From Nitrospira sp. UBA2083 (GTDB lineage: Bacteria; Nitrospirota; Nitrospiria; Nitrospirales; Nitrospiraceae): DNA of 46,058 nucleotides. Both the position numbers and the translations under genes were made by a program. The DNA lies in contig DCZN01000061.1 in the NCBI GenBank assembly GCA_002331625.1, forward strand, positions 36,964 to 83,021. Direction: 5' to 3'. Below the pieces are notes generated by a model. It had not been told where the DNA came from and made no database searches. It saw only the letters and a program-made list of their open reading frames with translations. The number at the start of each line of letters is the position of its first letter. Position 1 is the stretch's first letter. Shown here piece by piece: positions 23,006 to 31,931 of this stretch.

Positions 23006-25186
23006 TTGGCTGTGGATCTATGTCGTCTGCCATATACACGGCTGATTCTCACAATTGCTGTATGGGTACTCAACCACTCAGCAGCTATGGGGGAGCCGTC
23101 CCCTGCTCCTCACCGTTCCATTGGAACACCTCCAGAACGAACCACATCGGTCCGACATCCAGCACCGGCCGAACGACCCGCACAGCCCTTGCCTGACGAC
23201 GGTCCTCGTCCGGAAGGTCGCTCACCTGGAATTGACGGATTGGCATGGCAGGAAGGCCTGTCTGCGTATCGGAAGCAAGCCTGGTCGGAGGCGCAGCGAT
23301 ATTTTGGGAAGATCGTCACGGATCATCCGGAAAGCCCACTCGTACCATCGGCAAAAGCGTTTCTGGTCGAGGTATCGATTCGTGATGAGTCATCGGGGCA
23401 AAACCGATCGTTGGGAATCCAGGAATATAAGAAGTTACTTCGGGATCATCCACAGTCCGTCAATGCGCGGCGAGCGGAATGGCGAATTGCAGATTTGTAC
23501 TTTGACCAAGGATGGTATCAGGAGGCCCAAGCGTTTTACGAACATGCGCTCGCCCATGCCGGCGATCATCAGTTTGATGGTCCTCGAGCCTTGCTCGGAC
23601 TTGGCTATACGTTTATGGCCATAGGGAAATGGAGCGATGCCGAGCATGCCTTTGCACAGGTCCGCACGCGAAGTGAGCACGATCAATTGCTGCAAGGCGC
23701 AACCTTGGGATTGGCGCATGCGCTCTATCGGCAGCAACGATTCTCTGACGCGCAACTCATCTACGATCTCAGTTATCGACGGTGGCCCAATCTGCTGCGG
23801 GCTGACCCCCTTGCGCTCCAGCGGTTTGCCGTCACGCAAGTGAAGCTGCATCATGAGGCGGCTGCGAGAGAATTGCTGTTGCTCTTTTACAACCTCTATC
23901 CACGCCACGAGTATGCTCCTGCGGCGCTGTTGCAGCTTGCCGAGAGTTTTCGGGCTGGTGCCAAACAACCGCTCGCCGAGTTTGTCTATGCCCTGATCCC
24001 AACGCTATATCCGCACGGCCAGCTGGACAAGATAGCCAGACTGCGGCTTGCTGTCCTTCGCGCCGAGAGTCTGTTGCCGGCAGAGAGCAATTCGATCGAT
24101 CTCACCGTCAACGCCATGATCCACAATGTGCCAGTGCCGCATCAGACCGATGCATCTTATCGCTCCCTATTGGAGGAGATTGCGACTCGCGGGGCGGAAA
24201 CGCCGATGGCAAACGAGGCGCGCTATTACCTGGCCAAAGGATATGAGCATACCAATGAGATGGATCGTGCCTTGAAGACGTACAAAGAGATCACGGCCCG
24301 AACTGCGATTCCGAACGATCCCTGGGTCATAAAGGCCTCGGACCGCCTGACCGCCCTTCTTGCTCCGTGGATGGAAGCGGCGGTTGCGTCGCGTGACGAT
24401 CTGACGGTCGTCAACTTGTTCTACCGTCATGGAGCGACGGCCCAACAGCACTACGCACGGGCACCTCTCTTGCTGCACATTGCTGAATCGCATCGTCGGC
24501 TCGGATTTGCATCGGAAGCCATCCGCCTTTATCAACAAGTACTCAAAGCGCACAAGGACTCGGCGTTGCTTGAGCCGGCCCTCATCGGGCTTGGGAAGCT
24601 CTATCTTGATCAGCGCGATCCCGAGGCGGCGAGGAAAGTGCTGGAGCGATACCGATTTCAGTTTCCCCTGGGGAAATACGACGGGGAGGTGGTACATCTC
24701 CTGGTTCGTACGATGCGGCAACAACGAGACATGCAAGGGCTGCTCCATTTGTGTCGTACCTGGCTCGTCCGCCACCCGGTTCATGCTGAACGTCCGGCGA
24801 TGTATCTACAGTTAGCCAAGACACTGGGGGAGTTAGAAAAACTCGACGAGTCGGCACTTGCCTACGAAGAGGCCTTCAAGGCCGGAGCCGCACGGTCGTC
24901 CGACACGCTCTTATCCTATGCGGATACCTTATCTCGATTGAATCGGCATGACCGCGCGATCGCCGCTTATCAGGCGGTGCTGGAAAAAAAACCGAAGGCG
25001 CGTCACGCTGAATGGGCGCATTTGCAAACAGCACAGCATTGGGCCGCGTTGAAACAATACGATCGTGCCATCGTTGCACTGGCGGAGCTCAATGTCACGG
25101 ACGACGACACGATTAATCGGCTGTCAGCCGCACTCAAGACCAGTTTGAACACCGTTCGTCGTTCAGGAAAAGTGGAGGGGCTATGA
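23006..25186 (+). CDS. Large exported TPR-repeat protein between the regulator genes
   Basis: 726 residues from a TTG at 23006 (GTG 23012 is an alternative; there is no ATG in frame ahead of the signal peptide). RLPYTRLILTIAVWVLNHSA looks like a signal peptide. The rest is helical repeat sequence, with TPR units such as AWSEAQRYFGKIVTDHP, AERYLAKGYEHTNEMDRAL-type motifs, AIRLYQQVLKAHKDS and AIAAYQAVLEKKPKA. TPR stacks bind proteins and often serve envelope assembly. Its last codons overlap the start of the histidine-kinase gene, linking it to flagellar regulation, but its partner is unknown; envelope-state sensing or assembly are possible. Confidence 0.75.
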   Translation: MAVDLCRLPYTRLILTIAVWVLNHSAAMGEPSPAPHRSIGTPPERTTSVRHPAPAERPAQPLPDDGPRPEGRSPGIDGLAWQEGLSAYRKQAWSEAQRYFGKIVTDHPESPLVPSAKAFLVEVSIRDESSGQNRSLGIQEYKKLLRDHPQSVNARRAEWRIADLYFDQGWYQEAQAFYEHALAHAGDHQFDGPRALLGLGYTFMAIGKWSDAEHAFAQVRTRSEHDQLLQGATLGLAHALYRQQRFSDAQLIYDLSYRRWPNLLRADPLALQRFAVTQVKLHHEAAARELLLLFYNLYPRHEYAPAALLQLAESFRAGAKQPLAEFVYALIPTLYPHGQLDKIARLRLAVLRAESLLPAESNSIDLTVNAMIHNVPVPHQTDASYRSLLEEIATRGAETPMANEARYYLAKGYEHTNEMDRALKTYKEITARTAIPNDPWVIKASDRLTALLAPWMEAAVASRDDLTVVNLFYRHGATAQQHYARAPLLLHIAESHRRLGFASEAIRLYQQVLKAHKDSALLEPALIGLGKLYLDQRDPEAARKVLERYRFQFPLGKYDGEVVHLLVRTMRQQRDMQGLLHLCRTWLVRHPVHAERPAMYLQLAKTLGELEKLDESALAYEEAFKAGAARSSDTLLSYADTLSRLNRHDRAIAAYQAVLEKKPKARHAEWAHLQTAQHWAALKQYDRAIVALAELNVTDDDTINRLSAALKTSLNTVRRSGKVEGL

Positions 25187-26481
25187 CGAGTGCTCCGACA
25201 AACCCCGAAGAGCGGGAACTGTTGTACGCGGCCTTCAGAAGTTTTGATGAGGCTGCCCAAACCTTGCAGCAATCGTATGGTGCACTCACGGCACGGGTGG
25301 AGCAGATGGACGCGGAGCTGGCCCACACCAACGAGGCACTTCGTCGGCAGCTGCGTGATAACGAAGCCATGCGTGTGCGACTGGACGGAATTCTTGAGTC
25401 GTTGTCTACCGGAGTCTTGGTGGTGGACGAATGCCAGACGATTCGGCGCAGCAATCGGGCCGCCGAGAAGGTACTTGGGGTGATTGATGTGGAGTTACAA
25501 CACCGGCAAGCGGCTGAGGTGTTGAGCAGGGCGGGGCTCACTGTGGGTGATCAGCCTCAGCGCATCGGGCAGACCGTCGTGTCGATCAGTCAGGTTCCAC
25601 TCCACAATGATTCCGGGGACTGTTCCGAGCACCTTATCCTGCTCCAGGACATCACTCGTATCTATCAACTTGAGGAGCAATTGCAACGCAAGGACAGGCT
25701 TGCGGCGATGGGAGAACTGATCAGTCGGATCGCACACGAGATCAGAAATCCGCTGGGCAGCGTGGAGCTATTTGCGTCCATGTTGCAACGTGATCTCCTA
25801 GAACACACGGCTGGGAAACGGTATGCCCAGCAGATTTCGCAGGCGGTTCAGCTCATGGACGGCCTGTTGGCGAATTTGTTGCTGTATACGCGCCCGGTTC
25901 ATTTGGCCCGGGCATGGCATGAGGCTGAGTCGTTGATCCGTGAGTCCATGAAATTGGCGGTCCATGCGATCACCAAAGTGCCCGTCGACATGCAGGTGAG
26001 GCTTAGTCCGGAGGTGCCGTTGCTGTGGTGTCACGACGGACAGTTGAAACAGGTCATCGTGAACTTGGTGGTCAATGCGGTTCAGGCGATGCCGAACGGA
26101 GGAGACTTGGCGATCAGTCTCGATCGAGAACCGCCACAGACGTTGGCCATGCCTGCCGTTCGGTTGACCGTTCGTGACTCGGGGGTGGGGATTGATCCGG
26201 CGCATCGATCGCGCATGTTTGATCCCTTCTTTACGACAAAGGAAGAGGGAACAGGCCTTGGGCTTGCGATCGTTCATTCCATTGTGGAGGCTCACCAGGG
26301 ACGAATAGATGTCGAAAGTACAGTTGGGAAAGGCACGACATGTTCGATCATTCTGCCTCATCCCATCGCCACGGAGGACTCGAGCAAGGGGCATCGCCAG
26401 GGAGATCTGGAATGTGGTGTCGGTGAAACCGGGCGAGAGAATTCCGACAAGGAGCTCGTAGAGGAGTGGTCTCATGACTGA
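25183..26481 (+). CDS. flrB: FlrB/FleS-like soluble sensor histidine kinase
   Basis: 432 residues without transmembrane helices, so cytosolic. A coiled-coil start (25-66) is followed by a PAS-like domain (about 67-165, LDGILESLSTGVLVVDE). The dimerisation/phosphoacceptor helix has H185 in SRIAHEIRNPLGSVELFASM, the form seen in FlrB/FleS/AtoS-type kinases. N-box is VIVNLVVNAVQAMPNGG, G1 RDSGVGID, F-box FDPFFTTKEEGTGLGLA. It should phosphorylate the FlrC-like regulator encoded next, with which it overlaps by 8 nt, and possibly the first regulator as well. It also overlaps the TPR gene by 4 nt. Confidence 0.8.
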   Translation: MTSAPTNPEERELLYAAFRSFDEAAQTLQQSYGALTARVEQMDAELAHTNEALRRQLRDNEAMRVRLDGILESLSTGVLVVDECQTIRRSNRAAEKVLGVIDVELQHRQAAEVLSRAGLTVGDQPQRIGQTVVSISQVPLHNDSGDCSEHLILLQDITRIYQLEEQLQRKDRLAAMGELISRIAHEIRNPLGSVELFASMLQRDLLEHTAGKRYAQQISQAVQLMDGLLANLLLYTRPVHLARAWHEAESLIRESMKLAVHAITKVPVDMQVRLSPEVPLLWCHDGQLKQVIVNLVVNAVQAMPNGGDLAISLDREPPQTLAMPAVRLTVRDSGVGIDPAHRSRMFDPFFTTKEEGTGLGLAIVHSIVEAHQGRIDVESTVGKGTTCSIILPHPIATEDSSKGHRQGDLECGVGETGRENSDKELVEEWSHD

Positions 26482-27886
26482 CCGTGATAAACAGGTCTCG
26501 CTTTCGGAGAATGGTGATGAAAGTGAACGTATTCTCATCGTCGATGACGACCCGTCGATGCGAACCGCCTTGATGGAGACGATCAAGCGGTTAGGCTATT
26601 CCGTGCAAGGAGCCGTCGATGGAATGGATGCGCTGGAACGGATCGCCCGATTTCGTCCCTGGATGATTCTCACCGATCTGCGGATGCCGCGTCTGAATGG
26701 CCTTGAGCTGATTAAGGAGATCAAGGCGCGTGCCCCTCACGCGACGATCGTGCTCATGACGGCCTACGGCACGATCGAAACTGCCGTTGAGGCGATGAAG
26801 CTGGGTGCCAGTGAGTATGTGTTGAAGCCCTTTTCGATGGATTTGCTCGAGCGAGTCATCATGAATCTGAGAGCGGGACGCGACGAAGGGATCGGAACCG
26901 GACTGCCCGCGCAACAGACGGAAAACCGGGCCATCCTGAGTCAAGATCCGGGCATGGTGAGACTCCTGAGCACGATTGAAGGAGTGGCCTCCAGCCAAGC
27001 CACCGTGCTGATTCACGGGGAGAGCGGGACAGGGAAAGAGCTCCTGGCTCGGTTCATTCATATGCGAAGTCCACGAGCCCATCGACCGTTCATTGCCGTG
27101 AACTGTGCTGCACTGCCTGACGGGTTGCTTGAGAGTGAGCTCTTCGGCCATGAGCGCGGGGCATTTACCGGTGCTGTGATCCGAAAAATCGGCAAGTTTG
27201 AAATGGCTCATACCGGCACACTCCTCTTGGATGAAATCAGTGAAATGAATCTGACGCTTCAGGCAAAACTCCTGCGAGTCCTGCAGGAACGCGAAGTCGA
27301 TCGGATCGGTGGACGCGATCCGGTTTCGGTCAATATCCGCGTGATCGCAACGACCAATCGCGCGCTCTACCGGGAGGTCGAACAGGGCCGCTTTCGGGAA
27401 GATCTCTATTACCGCCTGAACGTATTTCCTGTCACGGTTCCGCCGCTGCGCGAGCGTGTGATCGATATCCCCCTGCTTGCGCGGCATTTTGTAAGCCAGT
27501 CGGCGACGCGAAATGGCCTGACTCCACCAGCCCTCTCGGAGGCCGCAATCGCGCATTTGCAACGGCTGGTCTGGAAGGGAAATGTGCGGGAGTTGGAAAA
27601 TGTGATGGAGCGAGCGGTGTTGTTGGCAGGCCATGGCCCCATTCTTCCGGAACATTGTCCGTTGGAGCGGAGCCATGAGGCGATGGCCCCGCCGGTACGC
27701 GACCCACACCCGGCCAACGGATCTCTCTGGGAAATGGAACGGGACCTGATTTTTAAAACCTTGGCTCGCGTGAAGGACAATCGCACGCATGCGGCGAAAG
27801 AGTTGGGTATCAGCATCCGCACTTTGCGGAACAAACTTCGGGAGTATCGGGAGGGTGAACGCCCTGCATCCATCAATGCGCCATGA
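26474..27886 (+). CDS. flrC: FlrC/FleR-like sigma54-dependent response regulator
   Basis: 470 residues. Receiver: IVDDD near 22, phosphoacceptor D68 in LTDLRMPRLNG, T96 and K118 (LKPF). AAA+ domain: GESGTGKE at 182-189 and the sigma54 loop GAFTGA at 229-234; the C-terminus has a Fis-type HTH THAAKELGISIRTLRNKLR. FlrC/FleR proteins activate rod, ring and hook operons from sigma54 promoters. A promoter-like GGCAC-N5-TTGC lies 139 bp after its stop, ahead of flgB. Gene order and overlap with the kinase gene make a two-component pair nearly certain. Confidence 0.85.
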   Translation: MTDRDKQVSLSENGDESERILIVDDDPSMRTALMETIKRLGYSVQGAVDGMDALERIARFRPWMILTDLRMPRLNGLELIKEIKARAPHATIVLMTAYGTIETAVEAMKLGASEYVLKPFSMDLLERVIMNLRAGRDEGIGTGLPAQQTENRAILSQDPGMVRLLSTIEGVASSQATVLIHGESGTGKELLARFIHMRSPRAHRPFIAVNCAALPDGLLESELFGHERGAFTGAVIRKIGKFEMAHTGTLLLDEISEMNLTLQAKLLRVLQEREVDRIGGRDPVSVNIRVIATTNRALYREVEQGRFREDLYYRLNVFPVTVPPLRERVIDIPLLARHFVSQSATRNGLTPPALSEAAIAHLQRLVWKGNVRELENVMERAVLLAGHGPILPEHCPLERSHEAMAPPVRDPHPANGSLWEMERDLIFKTLARVKDNRTHAAKELGISIRTLRNKLREYREGERPASINAP

Positions 27887-28024
27887 TGAGGGCAACTCTT
27901 GCCGATGGGCAAATTTGTACCGACCGATCTGGATGTCTGATCAGGGGACGAGTGCATAGACAGCATGGAGCGCCAGGGTCATGCATCGAAGCGGTAGTTT
28001 CTGTTTGTGTCTGGGCAGTGCAGT

Positions 28025-28041
28025 AGGCACTAGGGTTGCAA
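28025..28041 (+). promoter_or_regulatory. Sigma54 (RpoN) promoter of the flgB operon
   Basis: AGGCACTAGGGTTGCAA has GG at 28026-28027 and GC at 28038-28039, the required 10-bp separation, with GGCAC and TTGCA at the -24 and -12 elements. Transcription would start near 28051, 27 bp before the flgB ATG. The first T of the TGGCAC consensus is A. Confidence 0.75.
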
Positions 28042-28077
28042 AGACGACGGTGGGGCACACCGAAAGGAGCAAGACGG

Positions 28078-28488
28078 ATGACGATCTTTGACCGAACCAT
28101 GCGGCTCTTAGAGCGAACCCTCGATCTGCGTAGTGCCCGGCAACGGGTGATTGCGTCGAATCTTGCCAACGAGGAAACCCCCGGCTATCGGGCGTCGGAG
28201 TTGAACTTCATGGATCAACTGCAGTCGGCGCACAAAGGACGTCTGCCGATCACGTTGGCGGCGACGCAACCTCGGCATTTCGGCCTGCATGGGCCACAGG
28301 GGATGCAGGCTGTCACCGGAAAGCTCACCGAAGTTCCGGCGGGCGATCTGCCATTGGATGCCAACTCCGTGAACCTTGAGCTGGAGATGGCCAAGTTGTC
28401 TGAGAACGTCATGCAGTACAACGCTGCGGCCACGATCCTTGCCAAAAAGTTTAACGGACTATTGAATGCGATACGGGAGGGGAGATGA
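28078..28488 (+). CDS. flgB: Flagellar proximal rod protein FlgB
   Basis: 136 residues. RQRVIASNLANEETPGYRAS is the conserved N-terminal rod motif; the C-terminus ends with the axial helix MAKLSENVMQYNAAATILAK. FlgB forms the part of the rod closest to the MS ring. AAAGGAGC precedes ATG 28078; a longer in-frame reading from 28036 is unlikely because it would begin upstream of the transcription start predicted from the sigma54 promoter. First gene of the flagellar operon. Confidence 0.9.
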   Translation: MTIFDRTMRLLERTLDLRSARQRVIASNLANEETPGYRASELNFMDQLQSAHKGRLPITLAATQPRHFGLHGPQGMQAVTGKLTEVPAGDLPLDANSVNLELEMAKLSENVMQYNAAATILAKKFNGLLNAIREGR

Positions 28489-28556
28489 TGGATACCTGAG
28501 CCTTCCACGGTTGGGAGGCGATTGATGAGTGATTCTTGAGATGGAGGAGGTTCACT

Positions 28557-29006
28557 ATGGAGATGTCCGACAGTTTAGCAGTTTCAGTTTCCGGGTTAGA
28601 CGCTCAACGGCGACGGCTGAATGTCATCGCCAGTAATCTCGCCAATGCACAGTCGACCCAAACGCCGACCGGCGGCCCCTATAAGCGTCGGGATGTCGTG
28701 TTTCGGTCGACGGCGGTTCCCAGCGCGTTTCAACGGTCCTTTCGGCAGGTGGTGTTTGGGCCGTCGGCACATGCGCTCGAAGGGGTGTCTGTCTCGCGAG
28801 TGATGGAAGATCCGAAGCCCGGACAGGTGGTCTATGATCCACATCATCCGGATGCCGACCCGAAAGGGTTCGTCCGCCTTCCCAATGTCAACGTGATGGA
28901 GGAAATGGTGAACATGATCGGCGCGTCACGCGCCTATGAGGCGAATGTCCAAGCGATCAATGCGACACGAGCCATGTGGAATAAGGCGTTGGAAATCGGG
29001 AGGTGA
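28557..29006 (+). CDS. flgC: Flagellar rod protein FlgC
   Basis: 149 residues. VSVSGLDAQRRRLNVIASNL and ANAQSTQTP-GGPYKRRDVVF match the FlgC N-terminus; NVNVMEEMVNMIGASRAYEA and INATRAMWNKALEIGR its C-terminal helix. The protein forms the second rod layer. GGAGGAGG lies 8 nt before ATG 28557. The fliE gene begins at or within its stop codon, showing tight coupling. Confidence 0.9.
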   Translation: MEMSDSLAVSVSGLDAQRRRLNVIASNLANAQSTQTPTGGPYKRRDVVFRSTAVPSAFQRSFRQVVFGPSAHALEGVSVSRVMEDPKPGQVVYDPHHPDADPKGFVRLPNVNVMEEMVNMIGASRAYEANVQAINATRAMWNKALEIGR

Positions 29007-29008
29007 TG

Positions 29009-29320
29009 ATGGGGCAGATTACGGGTGTGACATCCGGGGTCGCTCCGATCGCAGACGTGGCACACGTCGGGTCGGCAAGAACGGGCGGGACTGCAGGACA
29101 TGCCGGATTCGTCGATTCGCTCAAGTCAGCCATCGGCAACGTCAACGATGCGCAAATGGAGGCAGGCCGCGCTGTGGATGCGCTCATGACGGGTGAGACA
29201 CAGGATATTCATCGCACGATGGTGGCGCTGCAACAAGCCGATGTGTCCTTTCAATTGATGATGCAGGTGAGAAATAAACTCGTCACCGCGTACGAGGAAA
29301 TTCAACGGATGCAAATCTGA
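29009..29320 (+). CDS. fliE: MS-ring/rod adaptor FliE
   Basis: 103 residues from ATG 29009 (29003 GTG and 29006 ATG are also in frame; GGGAGG at 28998-29003 fits 29009 best). GFVDSLKSAIGNVNDAQMEA and the end QADVSFQLMMQVRNKLVTAYEEI are the FliE core. FliE joins the MS ring to the FlgB rod and interacts with the export gate. The first 30 residues are a Gly/Ala/Thr-rich, flexible segment. Confidence 0.9.
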   Translation: MGQITGVTSGVAPIADVAHVGSARTGGTAGHAGFVDSLKSAIGNVNDAQMEAGRAVDALMTGETQDIHRTMVALQQADVSFQLMMQVRNKLVTAYEEIQRMQI

Positions 29321-29351
29321 TTGATCGGGCTGACTGAAGGCAAGGAGTCGT

Positions 29352-30929
29352 ATGCTGTCCAAGTTTTCGATCAACCAACGAATGATCATCCTCGTGGCGC
29401 TGGCAGGTTCGATTGCAGGCCTGATCGCCATCGCCTTGTGGACGCAACAACCTGACATGCAGGTGTTGTTTACCAACCTGGGCAGTGAAGATGCCGCGGC
29501 CATCATCGACAAGCTCAAAGAAACAAAGGTGCCCTACGAGACGACCGGCGGCGGATCAACCGTGCTGGTCCCCAGCGATCAGGTCCACGATCTTCGGTTG
29601 CAACTGGCGACTCAAGGGCTCCCACATGGAGGTGGAGTGGGGTTTGAGATTTTCGACAAGACCTCGATCGGGATGTCCGAATTCGTCCAAAAGCTGAATT
29701 ATCGTCGTGCGCTTCAAGGGGAATTAGCGAGGACCATTGCCCAGATGCCGGAAGTGGAACGAGCACGAGTGCATTTGGCTCTTCCTGAACGTCGGCTGTT
29801 TGCCAGCGAACAGGACAAGGCGAGAGCATCCGTGATTGTTGCGCTTCGTAATGGGCAGCAGCTGAGCCAGTCGCAGGTGCAAGGCGTCATTCATCTCGTA
29901 TCAAGCAGTGTGGAAGGACTCCAGGCTCGAGATGTGACCGTGGTAGATGGGCATGGGCGTATGTTGTCGGCGACGGTCACGGATGAGACTGCTGGGCTGA
30001 GCAATACCCAGCTCGACTATCAACGCAGCATTGAAAAGGATGTCGAGACACGCATCCAAACGATGCTGGAGCGGATCGTTGGGCCAAACAAGGCGGTTGT
30101 ACGGGTCTCCAGCGTCGTGGATTTCAGAAAGGTCGAGACGACAGAGGAGCGATATGACCCAAACAGCCAGGTGGCGAGGAGTGAACAGCGAGGCCAGGAA
30201 AAATCCAATGGTTCCAACGGAGTCGGCGGTGGTGTCCCCGGTGTTCAGTCAAACGTACCGCCTGGTACGGGTGAGGAACCGGCACAAACCAGTTCGAGCA
30301 GCAGCCAAACGAAGAACGAGACGGTGAATTACGAGATCAGCCGAACCATTTCAAAGATCGTGGAGCCGGTCGGTGTCGTAAAACAATTGTCCGTCGCCGT
30401 CCTGGTCGATGGGATCTATGAAGCGGCGAAGGCTGCAGACGGCCAGTCGGCGGATGCGCCGGCGGCAGCGCGCAAATACACTCCTCGCTCCGAGGAGGAA
30501 TTAAAGCGCATCGAGGACATCGTCAAAAAAGCGATGGGGTTTTCGGCTGAACGACAAGACCAGGTGCAAGTCGTCAATGTGCAATTCGGGACTGAGCCAG
30601 AAGAGCCGCAGACGACGACGGCGGAGGCCTCGGCAGAAGGGGCAAAACCGTGGTTGCCCTACCTCCGTTATGGAGTGGGCATTCTCCTCTTTGCGGTCAT
30701 TCTCCTCTTTGTTGTTCGCCCCTTGCTGGCCATGCTGGGATCAACGACGGAGCAGATGCAAGCCCAGATGCATGCAGAGGCCGGGGTTTCTGCGTTGCCA
30801 GGCGCTGCGGGACAGGGAGGGGCCGCCCTGACGCATGCTCCGGACCGGGCGCAAATTATCGATATGGCCAGAAAGAACCCGGATACGACGGCGGTGGTCG
30901 TGAAAGAGTGGCTGAAGAGTCCAACATAA
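29352..30929 (+). CDS. fliF: Flagellar MS-ring protein FliF
   Basis: 525 residues. TM1 at about 9-28 (MIILVALAGSIAGLIAIALW) and TM2 near 435-460 (YGVGILLFAVILLFVVRPLL) enclose the periplasmic ring-building motifs, with QVLFTNLGSEDAAAIIDKL and VPYETTGGGSTVLVPSDQV. The C-terminal tail (KNPDTTAVVVKEWLKS) is the FliG-binding segment. CAAGGAGT precedes ATG 29352. A Ser/Gly-rich loop (about 283-320) is variable in the family. It is a membrane-spanning base of the motor. Confidence 0.92.
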   Translation: MLSKFSINQRMIILVALAGSIAGLIAIALWTQQPDMQVLFTNLGSEDAAAIIDKLKETKVPYETTGGGSTVLVPSDQVHDLRLQLATQGLPHGGGVGFEIFDKTSIGMSEFVQKLNYRRALQGELARTIAQMPEVERARVHLALPERRLFASEQDKARASVIVALRNGQQLSQSQVQGVIHLVSSSVEGLQARDVTVVDGHGRMLSATVTDETAGLSNTQLDYQRSIEKDVETRIQTMLERIVGPNKAVVRVSSVVDFRKVETTEERYDPNSQVARSEQRGQEKSNGSNGVGGGVPGVQSNVPPGTGEEPAQTSSSSSQTKNETVNYEISRTISKIVEPVGVVKQLSVAVLVDGIYEAAKAADGQSADAPAAARKYTPRSEEELKRIEDIVKKAMGFSAERQDQVQVVNVQFGTEPEEPQTTTAEASAEGAKPWLPYLRYGVGILLFAVILLFVVRPLLAMLGSTTEQMQAQMHAEAGVSALPGAAGQGGAALTHAPDRAQIIDMARKNPDTTAVVVKEWLKSPT

Positions 30930-30938
30930 CAGGTACCT

Positions 30939-31931
30939 ATGGCAAAGACGCTGACCGGTGAACAAAAAGCGGCCATTCTCCTCCGTGCGATCGGAGAGGA
31001 AGCGGCGGCGCATGTCATGAAGCAACTGGATCCGAAGGAAATCAAGAAACTGGGAAGCTTCATGAGCGGGACCGCCCAGATTTCTCGAGACGATGAAGAT
31101 GCGGTCATTTCTGACTTTCGAGAGGCGAGCGCCGCGGGAGGCGTTCAATTCCAAGGGGGAGAGTTTATTAAGACCGTGCTCACGAAGGCACTGGGACCCG
31201 AGAAGGCGGCGCGGATCATCGAGTCGATGACGCAGAAAAATTATCCTGGGTTAGAGGCGTTGAAGTGGGTCGACGTGAAAACCCTCACGCAAATGTTAAA
31301 GGTGGAGCATGCTCAAACGGTGGCCGTCATTCTGGCTCATCTCGAGAGTGATCAAGCCGGTCAAGTCCTGTCGGCGTTGCCGGAGGAAATGCGGGGGGAT
31401 GTGGCGCTTCGACTCGCGACGATGGAAGAGGTGCAACCGAACGTACTGGAGGAGCTGAGTGAGACCCTGCAAGAAACGTTGCTGGCCGGCAACGGAGTGG
31501 GCGCCCATAGTGTGGGTGGAGCTGAGGTGATCGCCGACATCCTGATGCGAATGGATAAGTCGAGTGAAGGCGGGATTATGGCCAAGATCTCGGAAAAGAG
31601 CCAAACGCTCGCCGACACGATTCGGGGGCTCATGTTCGTGTTCGACGACATGGTGAAAGTCGACGATCGCGGGATACAGGAGGTGATGAAGGAAATCAGC
31701 AAAGAGGATCTTCCTGTGGCGCTGCGCGGCGCGAATCCAGAGGTCAAAGAGAAATTCTTCAAAAATATGTCGAGCCGTGCCGCGGAAATGCTGAAGGACG
31801 ACATGGAGGCCCGAGGGCCGGTCAAAGTGTCGGATGTTGAGAGGGCTCAGCAAAATATCCTGAAAGTTTGTCGAAAGCTCGAGGATGAAGGGCGTATCGT
31901 CATCGCCGGTGTGGGGGAGGAGATGCTGTAG
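30939..31931 (+). CDS. fliG: Flagellar rotor switch protein FliG
   Basis: 330 residues. LTGEQKAAILLRAIGEEAAA begins the N-terminal FliF-binding domain; the middle domain carries VEHAQTVAVILAHLESDQAG (the EHPQ motif, here EHAQ); the C-terminal domain has FVFDDMVKVDDRGIQEVMKE with the charged residues that face the stator. It interacts with FliF, FliM and MotA. It starts 9 nt after fliF, and its stop codon TAG overlaps the GTG start of the next gene by one base. Confidence 0.92.
   Translation: MAKTLTGEQKAAILLRAIGEEAAAHVMKQLDPKEIKKLGSFMSGTAQISRDDEDAVISDFREASAAGGVQFQGGEFIKTVLTKALGPEKAARIIESMTQKNYPGLEALKWVDVKTLTQMLKVEHAQTVAVILAHLESDQAGQVLSALPEEMRGDVALRLATMEEVQPNVLEELSETLQETLLAGNGVGAHSVGGAEVIADILMRMDKSSEGGIMAKISEKSQTLADTIRGLMFVFDDMVKVDDRGIQEVMKEISKEDLPVALRGANPEVKEKFFKNMSSRAAEMLKDDMEARGPVKVSDVERAQQNILKVCRKLEDEGRIVIAGVGEEML

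Noticed and set aside
26591..27895. A 434-codon open frame on the minus strand opposite flrC
   Set aside because: The plus strand codes for an intact NtrC-type regulator; the minus frame has no recognisable domain.
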